A stretch of 64,000 nt of DNA from Mycolicibacterium rutilum (GTDB lineage: Bacteria; Actinomycetota; Actinomycetes; Mycobacteriales; Mycobacteriaceae), in the NCBI RefSeq assembly GCF_900108565.1, contig NZ_LT629971.1, positions 620,001 to 684,000 of the forward strand. The letters run 5' to 3'. The translations under genes were made by a program, and so were the position numbers. The number at the start of each line of letters is the position of its first letter. The first letter of the stretch is position 1. Under the pieces are notes generated by a model, which searched no databases, was not told the origin of the DNA, and was given only the letters and a program-made list of their open reading frames with translations. Shown piece by piece: positions 7,185 through 19,156 of the stretch.

Positions 7185-9944
7185 CTACTGTCCGCTTTCG
7201 CCCATCACCCGTCCCAGCTCCGCGCGGGATCGGATGTTGAGTTTGCGGTAGACCCTGGCGAGGTTGGCCTCAACCGTCTTCGGGCTGATGAACAACGCCG
7301 CGGCCATCTCCCGGTTGGTGATGCCGGTGATGGCGAGTTCGGCGACGCGGCGCTCCGAAGCGGTGAGTTCCGCCCGCGTGCGGGTACCGCTTGCGCGGGC
7401 CAGTTCCGCGCGGGCTCGGTCGGCCCACACCTGCGTGCCGAGGCGTTCGAAGGTGGCCAGCGCATCTTTCATGGTCGCCGATCCGGATTCGCGATGGCGC
7501 TGTCTACGTTGCAGTTGCCCGTGGACCAGTTGCGTGCGGGCGAGTTCGAACGGCATCGGCAACCGAGCGTGTTCGGCCAATGCCCGCTCCGCCTCGACGT
7601 TCGCTGTTTCCAGGTCGCCTTGCGCAGCATGCAGCAGTGCCCGGCACCTGGCGCCGGTGGCCAGCATCCATGGTCGGTCGAGGCGTCGGCCGTTGCTCTC
7701 GAAGATGTCGAGCAGCTCGCCAGCCTCGGCGAAAAGGGCAAGCTGGACCAGCGATTCGACCGCATCGGGTAGGAACGGGGCGATGAAGATCTCGGTGGCG
7801 CTCGGCCGCCTCCGAACCTCTGCCAGCCATGGCTTCAGAGCGTCGAGCGCGGCTGCATAGTGACCCAGCGATAAGTCGAGAAAGCCGAGAATGGTGTCGG
7901 GCCAGACCGTCACCAAGTCGGGTGAGTCGCATCGCCGGCAGATCTCGGCTGCCTCCTTGGCGTCGTGACGGGCGTCGTCTTCATGGCCCGCGTAGGCAGC
8001 GACCGCGGCCCGAAGCATCAGTGCGACCGACAACGGCAGGTCGCGGTCGAGTTGCACTGCTCGCTCCATGGCGTCTTCGGAGGTGGCTTTCGCCGACGTG
8101 AAGTCGGCCCGCCAGATCTCGTTCAGTCCGCTGTGGAACGCGAGAATCATCAACTCGCTCTCTTCACCGCGTTCCAGGTAGCCACGCCGGATGCGTTCGA
8201 ATCGCGTCCGTGCCTCGTCTAGATTGCCCGTAGCAGAGAGTATTTCGGCATTGTGGATACTCGGGCTGAGGAGCGCGGGTAGCGGGCTTGCAGTGTCCTC
8301 AACCTCGAGTGCCCGTGCCAGCACCTGCTCATCCAGCCCGTCCCCGAGGAGGAAGTGCACGAGGGCCTGCATACTCAGGGCTTGGCTCAGCACCTGGTGC
8401 CGGTCGACGTTTTCGGCGGCGCTGACGGCTTCGTCCGCGCTACGCGCCGCGTCGGCAGGATGCCGCGCGTTGACCTCGGCGAAGGCCAGCGGGATCAAGA
8501 TGCCCGCCCGCAACGCGTCATCGTCACCGACGTGCTCCAGTGCGTCGGTGAGAAGCTCAGCGGCTTCCCGCGAACTCCCGTCGAGCAGACTCCACAACCC
8601 GAGCAGCCGCAGCGCCTCAGCCTTCAGCCGCGTGGGTCCGCTTCCCGCGATGACCGTCTCGAGGATGGTGCGTGCCCGCCCGGCGTCACCGGAGTTGAAA
8701 TGGTATGAGGCGGAGAGCAACTGACGTTGGGGCGTGTCGCCGCCAAGGTCGATGGCCATGTCGAGCAGTTCAGCCGCGCCGGCCGGTGCGCCCCGGATTC
8801 GGAGCGTGCCGGCCGCTTCGTCGAGCGCACGCAGGGTCTGTTCGTCCCCACGTTCCGCCGCCAGCGCGAGATGTCGTGCTTTCAACTCCTGCTCCTCGAC
8901 GAGCGCGGCGAGGCGCTGATGCATGCCGCGGCGCCGGCCGGCGGCGGCGGCACTGTAGACGCCGTGCGCCAGGATCGGATGAGTGAAAGCGACGCGACCG
9001 CCGGAGATTTCGATGATTCCATCGTCGACGGCCGAATCCAGTGCGGCGACGATGGCGTCGGTATCGACACCACAGGCTCGTGACGCCATCTCGATGGTGG
9101 GCTGAGCCAGGCAGGCGACGGCCAGCAGAGCTTGTTGGGCATCTTCTGCCAGGTTGGCCAGCCGCGCTCGAACCAGTTCGGTCAGGGATCTCGGCAGGAT
9201 CGATGGGTCGCGGGCGCCGTCCCCCGTCGCTCGTGCCAGTTCGAGTGCGTAGAACGGGTTTCCACCGGATATCTGGTGAATGCGCAGCAGCCGTGGCCGG
9301 GCGAATGACCGGCCGAGTCGCTGTGAAATGACGGCGTGCAGGGCCCCCGGGCTCAACGGTGGAAGATGGATGTTGCGCAGTTCGTCCGGTTCCTGCAACC
9401 GCAGCAGATCGGGTTCGGCCTCGGCCTGGGGGTCCGTTCGTACTGTGGCGAGAAAGCCGATCGGACCGACGACGCGGCGCACCGCCGACGACACGATGAG
9501 CCTGCTCGGTTGGTCGAGCCACTGGAGGTCGTCGATCGCGAGCAGGACGGGTCTGCGCTGCGCCAGGTATTCGGTCACCGCGACGAACGCGGCGGCGACC
9601 GCCCGCTGGTCGGACACGGGCCCCCGGGGCGTCGCCCGGGACAGCACCCGGTCGATCGCCAGGCGTTGCGGCGACGGCAGACCGGCGAAGGCGTCATCGT
9701 CGACACCATCGAGCAGCGCGGCGAGTGCGCCGTAGGTCAGCACCGAGTCCGCCGACGAGGCGCGTGCCGACAGCACCTGGAAGCCGGCCTCCCGCGCCTG
9801 CTGCAGCGCCGCGAGCCACACCGTGGTCTTTCCGATGCCCGCCTCGCCCCGCAGCACCAGTGCTGCGGGTTTGATGGCCGCGGCAGCAAGAAAGTCCGCG
9901 ACCGCCCGCACTTCCCCCGCGCGGCTCACCACGTGGGTGGCCAT
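7185..9944 (-). CDS. LAL-type (ATP-binding, MalT-like) LuxR family transcriptional regulator, paralogue 2
   Basis: This 919-residue protein has the same order of parts as the gene downstream: Walker A GEAGIGKT at about residues 33-40, Walker B LLAIDDLQWLD near residue 113, a helical TPR-like region, and a LuxR DNA-binding domain at the C-terminus (LTASERRVAELAITGITNREMAAALF). The DNA-binding helix is nearly identical to that of the paralogue, so both may recognise the same sequence. The ATG at 9944 is preceded by about 90 bp of non-coding DNA containing an inverted repeat. It is the first gene of the regulator pair. Confidence 0.9.
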   Translation of the reverse strand: MATHVVSRAGEVRAVADFLAAAAIKPAALVLRGEAGIGKTTVWLAALQQAREAGFQVLSARASSADSVLTYGALAALLDGVDDDAFAGLPSPQRLAIDRVLSRATPRGPVSDQRAVAAAFVAVTEYLAQRRPVLLAIDDLQWLDQPSRLIVSSAVRRVVGPIGFLATVRTDPQAEAEPDLLRLQEPDELRNIHLPPLSPGALHAVISQRLGRSFARPRLLRIHQISGGNPFYALELARATGDGARDPSILPRSLTELVRARLANLAEDAQQALLAVACLAQPTIEMASRACGVDTDAIVAALDSAVDDGIIEISGGRVAFTHPILAHGVYSAAAAGRRRGMHQRLAALVEEQELKARHLALAAERGDEQTLRALDEAAGTLRIRGAPAGAAELLDMAIDLGGDTPQRQLLSASYHFNSGDAGRARTILETVIAGSGPTRLKAEALRLLGLWSLLDGSSREAAELLTDALEHVGDDDALRAGILIPLAFAEVNARHPADAARSADEAVSAAENVDRHQVLSQALSMQALVHFLLGDGLDEQVLARALEVEDTASPLPALLSPSIHNAEILSATGNLDEARTRFERIRRGYLERGEESELMILAFHSGLNEIWRADFTSAKATSEDAMERAVQLDRDLPLSVALMLRAAVAAYAGHEDDARHDAKEAAEICRRCDSPDLVTVWPDTILGFLDLSLGHYAAALDALKPWLAEVRRRPSATEIFIAPFLPDAVESLVQLALFAEAGELLDIFESNGRRLDRPWMLATGARCRALLHAAQGDLETANVEAERALAEHARLPMPFELARTQLVHGQLQRRQRHRESGSATMKDALATFERLGTQVWADRARAELARASGTRTRAELTASERRVAELAITGITNREMAAALFISPKTVEANLARVYRKLNIRSRAELGRVMGESGQ

Positions 9945-10009
9945 CCGTCAATACTCGCAGTCAGCTAAGCGTTGCGCGACTCGATTGCCTCGACTGCACG
10001 GTCAAAATG

Positions 10010-10030
10010 TGCCAAACGACAGAATTGGCA
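10010..10030. promoter_or_regulatory. inverted repeat TGCCAA-N9-TTGGCA upstream of the LuxR pair
   Basis: Perfect 6-bp arms (10010-10015 and 10025-10030) with a 9-bp spacer lie 66-86 bp upstream of the LuxR start at 9944 and just after the MFS stop. No T-tract follows, so an operator fits better than a terminator. Evidence is the symmetry only. Confidence 0.35.
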
Positions 10031-10034
10031 ACGT

Positions 10035-11783
10035 CTACACCGTCTCCTGCTCGCCGTAGCGACCGGGGTTGAACAGGGAGGCGACCGCGCCGACAGCCAT
10101 CATGGCCGCGGCGGCGACGAACACCACCACCAGACCGGAGTGAAACGGCTCGGTGATCAGATGGGGGAAGAACGTCTGGCCGGTGAGCGCCTCGGCGTTG
10201 ACTCCGGGTTGCTGCAGCGCATGGGACGGCTCCAGTAATTCGGCCATCGGGTTGTAACCGAGGAAGGCGGCGAACAGGCTACCGACCGGCGGCAGGTTCG
10301 CGACGTCGTGGGCCACCGACGCCGATACACCCTGCGCTTGCAAACCGGCGCTCATGGCGGTCGGCAAGGTGTTGGCCAACCCGACGATCATCAACGAGAA
10401 GAAGATGCCGATCGACAGCGAGGATCCGGCGTTGAAGAACGTCGCCCGCACGCCCGAGGCGGCACCGCGTTCGGCCGCGGGGACACTCGACATGATGGCG
10501 GCGGTGTTGGGTGCGGTGAAGATGCCGCCGCCGAGTCCGTTGAGGAAGACCAGCACCGCGAACACCCAGTAGTTGAAGTCGACCGGGATCATCACCAGCG
10601 CGATGAAGGTGAGTCCCATCAGCAGCATCCCGCCGACGGTGAAGGCCCGCGCGCCGAAGCGGTCGGCCAGCGATCCCGCCAGCGGCGCGGACGCGAGGAA
10701 CCCGAACGTCATCGGCAGCAGATAGATGCCCGCCCACAATGGTGTCGACTCGAAGCTGTAGCCGTGCAACGGAAGCCAGATGCCCTGCAGCCAGATGATG
10801 AGCATGAACTGCAGCCCGCCTCGGCCCACCGACGACATCAGTCCGGCGAGGTTGCCCATGCCGAACGACGCCGACCGGAACAGTCGGATGTTGACCATCG
10901 GCTGGGCCACCCGCAGTTCAATGATGCAGAACCCAACCAACAACAGCAGCCCGCCGACGATGCCCCCGAGCACCCACGGGTTCGTCCACCCCGTCGTCGA
11001 ATTCCCGTACGGCTGAATGCCGTAGGTGATGCCGGTCAGCAGGGCGGTCAGCCCGATGCCGAAGGTGAGAGTGCCCGCCCAGTCCAGCTTGCCCGGAGTG
11101 CGCACGCCGACTTCCCGCAGCGACCGGTAGCTCCAGATTGTGCCGAGCACCCCGATCGGCACCCCGACCCAGAAGATGGCCTGCCAGTGGATCTCGGACA
11201 GCACGCCGCCGATGAGCAGGCCGAGGAACGAGCCTGCCACCGCGGCGACCATGTTGACGCCCAACGCCATTCCGCGCTGGTTCGACGGGAACGCATCGGT
11301 CAGGATGGCCCCCGACGACGCCATCAGCATCGCCCCGCCGACCCCTTGCACCACGCGCCAGCCGATCAGCCACAGCGCGCCGGCGTCGAGGTGGAACGGG
11401 TCGACCGACAGGGCGATCGCCGCGACCGTGAACACCACGAAGCCGAGGTTGTAGATGCGCACCCGGCCGAACATGTCGCCGAGCCGGCCGAAGAACACCA
11501 CGAGCACAGCGGTCACCACGAGGTAGCCCATCAGCATCCACAGCAGATAGCTGACGTTCGCCGGGGCCAGTGGGTTCAGCCCGATGCCGCGGAAGATGGC
11601 CGGCAGCGAGATCAACACGATCGAGGCGTTGATCGACGCCAGCAGCATGCCCAGCGTCGTGTTCGACAGCGCGACCCACTTGTATCGCGGATGGTCGTGG
11701 TCGATGCGCATGCGGCGGCGCGCAGTTGTGGCGAGTGCCGTGTCCGCCGCAGTGGCGGGAATGCCCGTATCGAGTTCAGCCAT
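10035..11783 (-). CDS. MFS transporter, DHA2 (EmrB/QacA-type, about 14 TM) drug-efflux family
   Basis: From the ATG at 11783 the product has 582 residues; the open frame extends to 11834, but AAGG lies just upstream of 11783 and the extra residues look non-coding. After a charged cytoplasmic start (RIDHDHPRYKWVAL) there are 13-14 hydrophobic helices, the DHA2-like first helix block TLGMLLASINASIVLISLP and the MFS motif A between helices 2 and 3 (FGRLGDMFGRVRI). Proton-driven export of lipophilic compounds is the family role; the substrate is not predictable. It is transcribed divergently from thiC, with an A+T-rich stretch between them, and is not obviously linked to thiamine. Confidence 0.88.
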   Translation of the reverse strand: MAELDTGIPATAADTALATTARRRMRIDHDHPRYKWVALSNTTLGMLLASINASIVLISLPAIFRGIGLNPLAPANVSYLLWMLMGYLVVTAVLVVFFGRLGDMFGRVRIYNLGFVVFTVAAIALSVDPFHLDAGALWLIGWRVVQGVGGAMLMASSGAILTDAFPSNQRGMALGVNMVAAVAGSFLGLLIGGVLSEIHWQAIFWVGVPIGVLGTIWSYRSLREVGVRTPGKLDWAGTLTFGIGLTALLTGITYGIQPYGNSTTGWTNPWVLGGIVGGLLLLVGFCIIELRVAQPMVNIRLFRSASFGMGNLAGLMSSVGRGGLQFMLIIWLQGIWLPLHGYSFESTPLWAGIYLLPMTFGFLASAPLAGSLADRFGARAFTVGGMLLMGLTFIALVMIPVDFNYWVFAVLVFLNGLGGGIFTAPNTAAIMSSVPAAERGAASGVRATFFNAGSSLSIGIFFSLMIVGLANTLPTAMSAGLQAQGVSASVAHDVANLPPVGSLFAAFLGYNPMAELLEPSHALQQPGVNAEALTGQTFFPHLITEPFHSGLVVVFVAAAAMMAVGAVASLFNPGRYGEQETV

Positions 11784-11918
11784 TTGCCTTATCTGCCCTA
11801 TGCCAATCGGAGCGCCCCGGAGGGCACAAAACACATATATTACCTATGTAAACCTTGGACGGGCAATTCGTGTTCGGCCTCCCCATCAGGGGTCTGCTGC
11901 GCTAACGTGACCAACGTC

Positions 11919-14478
<2,560 letters not shown>

Positions 14479-14482
<4 letters not shown>

Positions 14483-15102
14483 ACCTCGAGCAGATCGCGG
14501 GTATCGCCCACCGCCCCGATGCCGCACCAGCCGGTGTCGTCGTGCTGACGCACGGCGCGGGTGGCAGCCGAGACGCGCCGCTCCTCACCCGGATCTGCGA
14601 CGAGTGGGCCCGCCGCGGTTGGCTCGCGGTGCGCTACAACCTCCCGTACCGGCGGCGCCGGCCCAAAGGCCCGCCGTCCGGCTCGGCGGCCGCGGACCAG
14701 GCCGGCGTCGCCGAAGTGATTGCCGTCGCCAAGACGCTGGCCGACGGGCCCGTCGTCGCCGGCGGGCATTCCTACGGCGGCCGGATGACCTCGATGGTCG
14801 CCGCCGGGGAGAATCCGGGCATCGACGTGCTCACGCTGTTCTCCTATCCCCTGCACCCGCCCGGCAAGCCGGAACGCGCCCGCACCGAGCACCTGCCGCA
14901 GATCGCGGCGCCGACCGTGTTCACTCACGGCACCGCCGACCCGTTCGGCACGATCGACGAGCTGCGGGCGGCCGCCACGCTGCTCACCGTGCCTACCGAG
15001 ATCGTCGAAATCACCGGCGCGCGACACGATCTGGGCTCCAAGAAGCTCGACGTGCCCGCCCTCGCGGTGGATGCAGCGCTACGGCTGCTCGACGAGCGCT
15101 GA
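14479..15102 (+). CDS. alpha/beta-hydrolase family protein (Rv0421c-like)
   Basis: The 207-residue product has an alpha/beta-hydrolase pattern: VVLTHGAGGSRDAPLL near the N-terminus (oxyanion strand), GGHSYGGRM as the nucleophile elbow with Ser, THGTADPFG for the acid, and GARHDL for the His. This matches the small KANL3/Tex30-like hydrolases that follow thiD in mycobacteria. The start overlaps the thiD stop by ATGA. The reaction is unknown; coupling to thiD suggests conserved co-expression rather than a known step of thiamine synthesis. Confidence 0.85.
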
Positions 15103-15138
15103 CAGATTGGTCAGCTAACCGGCATTCGCCGCGATACG

Positions 15139-15768
15139 GTGACTCGCGTGACCACTCCGCCGGGCCCGCCACCACCGCCGCCACCACCGCCGGGGTCCTA
15201 CCCCGGGCCGCCGCAGGGCTCCTACCCGCCCCCACCGCAGGGCTCTTACCCGCCCCCACCGCCCCCGCCGCCCGCGCCGTACTCCGACCCCTCGGCCGCC
15301 TACTACGCACCGCCGCCGAAAAAGTCCCGCAAGGCTCTCTACACCGTGCTCGGCGTAGTGGCCGCGCTCGTCCTGGTCCTCGTCGGCGGCGGGACACTGC
15401 TGTACCTCCTCGTCGGCAAGGGCACCGTCACCGCGACCGATGTCAAGGTGGGCGACTGCCTGCGCGACATCCCGGGCGACACCAAGGTGCTGACCGTGCA
15501 GACCGTCGCATGCGACCAGACGCACGCGGGCGAGGTGTTCGCCGTGCTGCTGATGCCCGAAGGCGACTTCCCCGGCCAGCCCGCGATCGACGACTACGCC
15601 GACAAGTGCAGTCCCGAACTGGCCGCGTACTCCCCCGAGGCGATGCTCGATGACTCGGTGCAGATGTACGTGCTCTACCCCACCGCCGAGACGTGGGCGG
15701 AGGGCGACCGGGCCGTGACCTGCATCGCGACGCTCGACCCGCCGCGCAGCGGGTCGCTCAAAGGGTGA
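15139..15768 (+). CDS. proline-rich N-terminus membrane protein with septum-formation-like domain (Rv0420c-like)
   Basis: The product has 209 residues from the GTG at 15139 (a GTG at 15148 is an alternative). Residues 1-60 are a Pro/Gly/Tyr cytoplasmic tail with repeated GSYPPPPQ; residues about 67-92 form one membrane helix; the rest is an extracellular domain starting VKVGDCLRDIPG with cysteines at VACDQTHAGEVF, DKCSPEL and VTCIATL. The cysteine spacing and the D-Q-x-H-x-x-E-V-F motif match the actinobacterial septum-formation domain. It follows the thiC cluster by 36 bp and may be read through from it. Confidence 0.8.
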   Translation: MTRVTTPPGPPPPPPPPPGSYPGPPQGSYPPPPQGSYPPPPPPPPAPYSDPSAAYYAPPPKKSRKALYTVLGVVAALVLVLVGGGTLLYLLVGKGTVTATDVKVGDCLRDIPGDTKVLTVQTVACDQTHAGEVFAVLLMPEGDFPGQPAIDDYADKCSPELAAYSPEAMLDDSVQMYVLYPTAETWAEGDRAVTCIATLDPPRSGSLKG

Positions 15769-15822
15769 CGCCGCGACCGGAGCCGTGCGGGCCCTAACCG
15801 GTACCTGAGGTACCGTTTCGGC

Positions 15823-17310
15823 ATGACTTCGGAACAATTCGACGCCGTCATCGTGGGCGCCGGTTTCGGGGGGATCGGCGCCGCCATCCAGCTCAAACGG
15901 ATGGGGTACGAGAACTTCGTCATTCTCGACCGCGAGGACGACCTGGGCGGGACCTGGCACGTCAACCACTACCCCGGCCTGGCGGTCGACGTGCCCACCA
16001 CCACCTACTCCTACTTCTTCGAGCCGAACCCGAACTGGTCGCGGCTGTTCTCCACCGGCAACGAGATCAAGCAGTACGCCGGCGACGTCGCCGACAAGTA
16101 CGACGTGCGCAGGCACATGCGGTTCAACACGTCGGTCGAAAGCGCTCGCTGGGACGAGGAGTCCGAGGTCTGGCGGGTGACCCTGGCCAACGGTGACACG
16201 CTGAGCACCCGCTACCTGATCACCGCGACGGGCTTCCTGTCGCAGCCGCACATGCCCGACATCCCGGGGATCACCGGCTTCGCCGGCAAGATCATCCACA
16301 CCACCGACTGGGACGACTCCTACGATCCGCAGGGGCGCCGCGTGGCGATCATCGGCACCGGCGCGACGGCGGTGCAGCTGATCCCCGAACTGGCGAAGAA
16401 GGCCGCCGACCTGACGGTCTACCAGCGCACGCCGATCTGGGTGGTGCCGAAGCTGGACTTCCGGTTCTCCGCGCGCGCCAAGCGGCTCTTCGCTCGGATC
16501 CCGTTGACGCAGCGGGTGGTTCGTGCCGTCACCGACATGCTGTATGAGTTCTTCGTCTACGTCGGCCTGCACCACCGGCAGACCCTGTTCCGCCGGCTCA
16601 ACATCGCGGCGTCGGACCTGGCGAAGATGCACCGGTTCTTCTCGATACGCGATCCCGAGTTGCGCAGAAAACTCACCCCGGACTACGACTTCGGCTGCAA
16701 GCGCCCGACGTTCTCCAACAGCTATTACCGCGTCTTCACCAAACCCCATGTGCACCTGCAGAGCTCGGGTATCCAGCGTGTCGATGCAGACGGCATCGTC
16801 AACAACGACGGCACCAAGACCGAGATCGACACGCTGGTGCTGGCGACCGGCTTCGACCTGTGGGAGGCGAACTTCCCCGCGATCGAGATCATCGGCCGCG
16901 ACGGGCGCAACCTCGGAAAGTGGTGGCGCGAGACGCGGTTCCAGGCCTACCAGGGCATCACCGTGCCGTACTTCCCGAACTACCTCAGTCTGGCCAGCCC
17001 CTACGCCTTCCTCGGGTTGAACTTCTTCAACACGATGGAGTACCAGATGCGCCACATGGAGCGGCTCTTCGGCGAGGTGAAGCGGCGCGGCGCGGCCACG
17101 TTCGAGATCACCGAGGAAGCCAACACCCGCTACCTGGACCGGATGACGGAGTTGATCGGCGACTCGGTGTTCACCGTGGGCAACTGCGCGACATCGCGGT
17201 CGTACTATTTCAACCCGAGCGGCGAGGCCACTCTGCTGCGGCCGATGTCCACGCGCACCGCCATCAAAGAAGCCTCGCAGTACCCGTTGAGCGACTATCG
17301 CATTGCGTGA
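15823..17310 (+). CDS. flavin-containing Baeyer-Villiger monooxygenase
   Basis: This 495-residue FAD- and NADPH-dependent enzyme inserts oxygen into ketones. It has the FAD-binding GAGFGGIG at residues 12-19, the BVMO fingerprint FAGKIIHTTDWD near residue 153, and a second dinucleotide motif GTGATAVQ near residue 184, all correctly ordered. Close relatives in mycobacteria include EthA-type enzymes, although this one is a different subfamily. A short membrane-protein gene follows within about 17 bp, and a double-TetR gene is convergent with it, so substrate and regulation may be linked but are not known. Confidence 0.92.
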   Translation: MTSEQFDAVIVGAGFGGIGAAIQLKRMGYENFVILDREDDLGGTWHVNHYPGLAVDVPTTTYSYFFEPNPNWSRLFSTGNEIKQYAGDVADKYDVRRHMRFNTSVESARWDEESEVWRVTLANGDTLSTRYLITATGFLSQPHMPDIPGITGFAGKIIHTTDWDDSYDPQGRRVAIIGTGATAVQLIPELAKKAADLTVYQRTPIWVVPKLDFRFSARAKRLFARIPLTQRVVRAVTDMLYEFFVYVGLHHRQTLFRRLNIAASDLAKMHRFFSIRDPELRRKLTPDYDFGCKRPTFSNSYYRVFTKPHVHLQSSGIQRVDADGIVNNDGTKTEIDTLVLATGFDLWEANFPAIEIIGRDGRNLGKWWRETRFQAYQGITVPYFPNYLSLASPYAFLGLNFFNTMEYQMRHMERLFGEVKRRGAATFEITEEANTRYLDRMTELIGDSVFTVGNCATSRSYYFNPSGEATLLRPMSTRTAIKEASQYPLSDYRIA

Positions 17311-17326
17311 TCAGAAGGGAACATCA

Positions 17327-17605
17327 GTGTCATCTCAGGAATCGGGCGGCGGTTCGCGAATTGCCACGCTGGCGGGTCTGGGCGTCGCCGGCGTCGGCCT
17401 GTCGCATTTCGTCAAGCCGGAACTGTTCGAATCGGTGACCGCGCAGCCCTTTCCACGCAACACCCGCCAGTTCATCTACGTCAACGGCGGCATCGAGACC
17501 GCACTCGGTCTCGGGCTGGCCGCCCGCAAGACCCGCAAGCTCGCACTGCTGGGGACCGTCGGGTACCTGGCCTACTTGGCGGGCAACGCGGCACGCAACC
17601 GGTAA
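17327..17605 (+). CDS. small hydrophobic protein of unknown function
   Basis: The GTG at 17327 is preceded by AGAAGGGA at good spacing, giving a 92-residue product. It contains a Gly/Ala hydrophobic segment near residues 13-28 (ATLAGLGVAGVGLSHF) and a second at about residues 50-85. The middle NTRQFIYVNGGIETALG and KTRKLALLG recall small DoxX-like or membrane-associated proteins. It follows the monooxygenase gene by 16 bp and probably shares its transcript. The last 34 bases overlap the 3' end of the convergent TetR gene. No function can be assigned. Confidence 0.65.
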   Translation: MSSQESGGGSRIATLAGLGVAGVGLSHFVKPELFESVTAQPFPRNTRQFIYVNGGIETALGLGLAARKTRKLALLGTVGYLAYLAGNAARNR

Positions 17606-18816
17606 CGGCCCAACAGCGTCACGTCGAGTATCCGCTGCAGCACCGCACGGTTCTGCGGCGAGTTCGTGTACCGCATCAGCCGACCGAGGTCGATCACCAG
17701 CGACATCGCGGCATGCACGGCGAAACGTGCTTGTGCGGGCGTCCATTCGGGTCGCACGGCGACGACCAGATCGACGATGGACTCGACGGTCGAGCGCTGC
17801 ATGTTGCGCAGGATCTTCTGATCCGTCGGCGACATGTTGAGCCGCTCGGTGTAGTAGACGTAATCGAGTTCCGGTTGGGCGAACGACCGCGCCACGTACG
17901 CGTCGATGACGGCGGTCAGCGCGTCCTCGCTGTCGGGGATCGCGGTGGTGATCGCGGTCAGTTCGTCTGAGAGGCGGTCGGCTGCGCGCCGGAACGCGGC
18001 GGCGAGGATGTCACTCTTGCCGGCGAAGTACCGGTAGATCCCTGAGGCGGGCATGCCGACCGCGGCGGCGATGTCCTCCATACCGGTGTCCCGGTAGCCC
18101 TTGTTGTTGAACAGCCGCATCGACTCGGTGAGCAGCGCCTCGTACTTCGACGACTCGACACTCGCCGTCGACACCGGCGCGGCCGGCTCGCCGACGGTGT
18201 CAGTGCTGCCCGGCAGTTCGGTGGCCATCAACGCCGTCGCCAGCTCGGCGAGCAGCGCCCGCACCTGAACGGCCGGCAGCTTGGCGCGATGGTCGACGAT
18301 GCTGCCGATCACCGAGAGCACCGAGATCGACAGCGTCCACCGCTGCCGCGACGTCAGGTCCGGGCGCAGCGCGCGAAGCGGGCGTTGCAGCCGGTGGTTG
18401 ACCGTGCGCATCTGCGCGATGAGCGACGCCTGGTCGTCGCCGCGCAGATACCGGCCCTCCCAGCGGTACAGGCCGCCGGATTCCCGGTTGGCCATCGCGG
18501 TGTCGATGAGTCCCGACACCAGCCGGCGCAGCTCGTCGTGCGGATCGTCGAACTCGGTGCCGTCGGCGAACGCGGTGCAGTCCACCAGCTGTTGGCCCAG
18601 GTTCAGCACCGCGTCGCGAAAGAGGTCGTACTTGCTGGCGTAGTGCCGGTACAGCGCGGCCGCTGAGATCCCCACCCTCGAGGCGATGGCCTCCATGCTC
18701 ACGCCGTGAAAGCCCAGCGCACTGAACGCCTCGGCCGATGCCCGGGCGATCTGCGCTTTGCGGTCCTTCGGCCGGCGCCGAACCGCGTCACCACTCGCCG
18801 GCCGGGTGCGCGACAT
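17572..18816 (-). CDS. double-domain TetR family regulator (two TetR units fused)
   Basis: From the ATG at 18816 the product has 414 residues, twice the usual TetR length. Two complete helix-turn-helix units are visible: RKAQIARASAEAFSALG...GISAAALYRHYASKYDLF near residues 20-65, and KYEALLTESMRLFNNKG...GMPASGIYRYFAGKSDIL near residues 220-265. Each is followed by its own helical ligand-type domain. The frame is open 231 bases further upstream, but that part lacks family sequence. Fused tandem TetR proteins occur in mycobacteria; each chain should act like a TetR dimer. It converges on the monooxygenase genes, which are its closest candidates as targets. Confidence 0.88.
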   Translation of the reverse strand: MSRTRPASGDAVRRRPKDRKAQIARASAEAFSALGFHGVSMEAIASRVGISAAALYRHYASKYDLFRDAVLNLGQQLVDCTAFADGTEFDDPHDELRRLVSGLIDTAMANRESGGLYRWEGRYLRGDDQASLIAQMRTVNHRLQRPLRALRPDLTSRQRWTLSISVLSVIGSIVDHRAKLPAVQVRALLAELATALMATELPGSTDTVGEPAAPVSTASVESSKYEALLTESMRLFNNKGYRDTGMEDIAAAVGMPASGIYRYFAGKSDILAAAFRRAADRLSDELTAITTAIPDSEDALTAVIDAYVARSFAQPELDYVYYTERLNMSPTDQKILRNMQRSTVESIVDLVVAVRPEWTPAQARFAVHAAMSLVIDLGRLMRYTNSPQNRAVLQRILDVTLLGRYRLRAALPAK

Positions 18817-18918
18817 GGCAACACGATAACGGACCGGGCCGCCGCACAACGGCCGGCTGCGGTTGCCGATAATCGTCAAACCCGTCACACTCGACGGAAT
18901 CACTATTAACATATTGTC

Positions 18919-19143
18919 GTGTCCGGCACGTTGAGGAAGGTCCTGAGCTTTCAGGTCGCGATCGGCGAGTTGATCGCGGTGGCGCTCATCGTCGGCACCC
19001 CGTATCTGCTCGTCGGAGTCTTCTGGTCGACGACACACACCGACCACCTACGCGACATGGACGGCGCTGACCTGGTTGTTTCGTACCTCGGGTCGATCGT
19101 GTCGTGGCCCGTGCTGCTGGTTGCGGACGTTTGTATGACATGA
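18919..19143 (+). CDS. small membrane protein, unknown function
   Basis: The GTG at 18919 starts a 74-residue product with two hydrophobic helices (about residues 12-36 and 50-70) and a short polar loop THTDHLRDMDGAD. It is followed 13 bp later by another small membrane protein, so the two form a pair. It is divergent from the TetR gene with a roughly 100-bp gap containing the A+T-rich CACTATTAACATATTGTCG. I do not recognise the family. Confidence 0.6.
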   Translation: MSGTLRKVLSFQVAIGELIAVALIVGTPYLLVGVFWSTTHTDHLRDMDGADLVVSYLGSIVSWPVLLVADVCMT

Positions 19144-19156
19144 ATGGGGGTCTGTC

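Noticed and set aside
10010..10030. Terminator downstream of the MFS gene
   Set aside because: No T-run follows the TGCCAA/TTGGCA arms on the minus strand.
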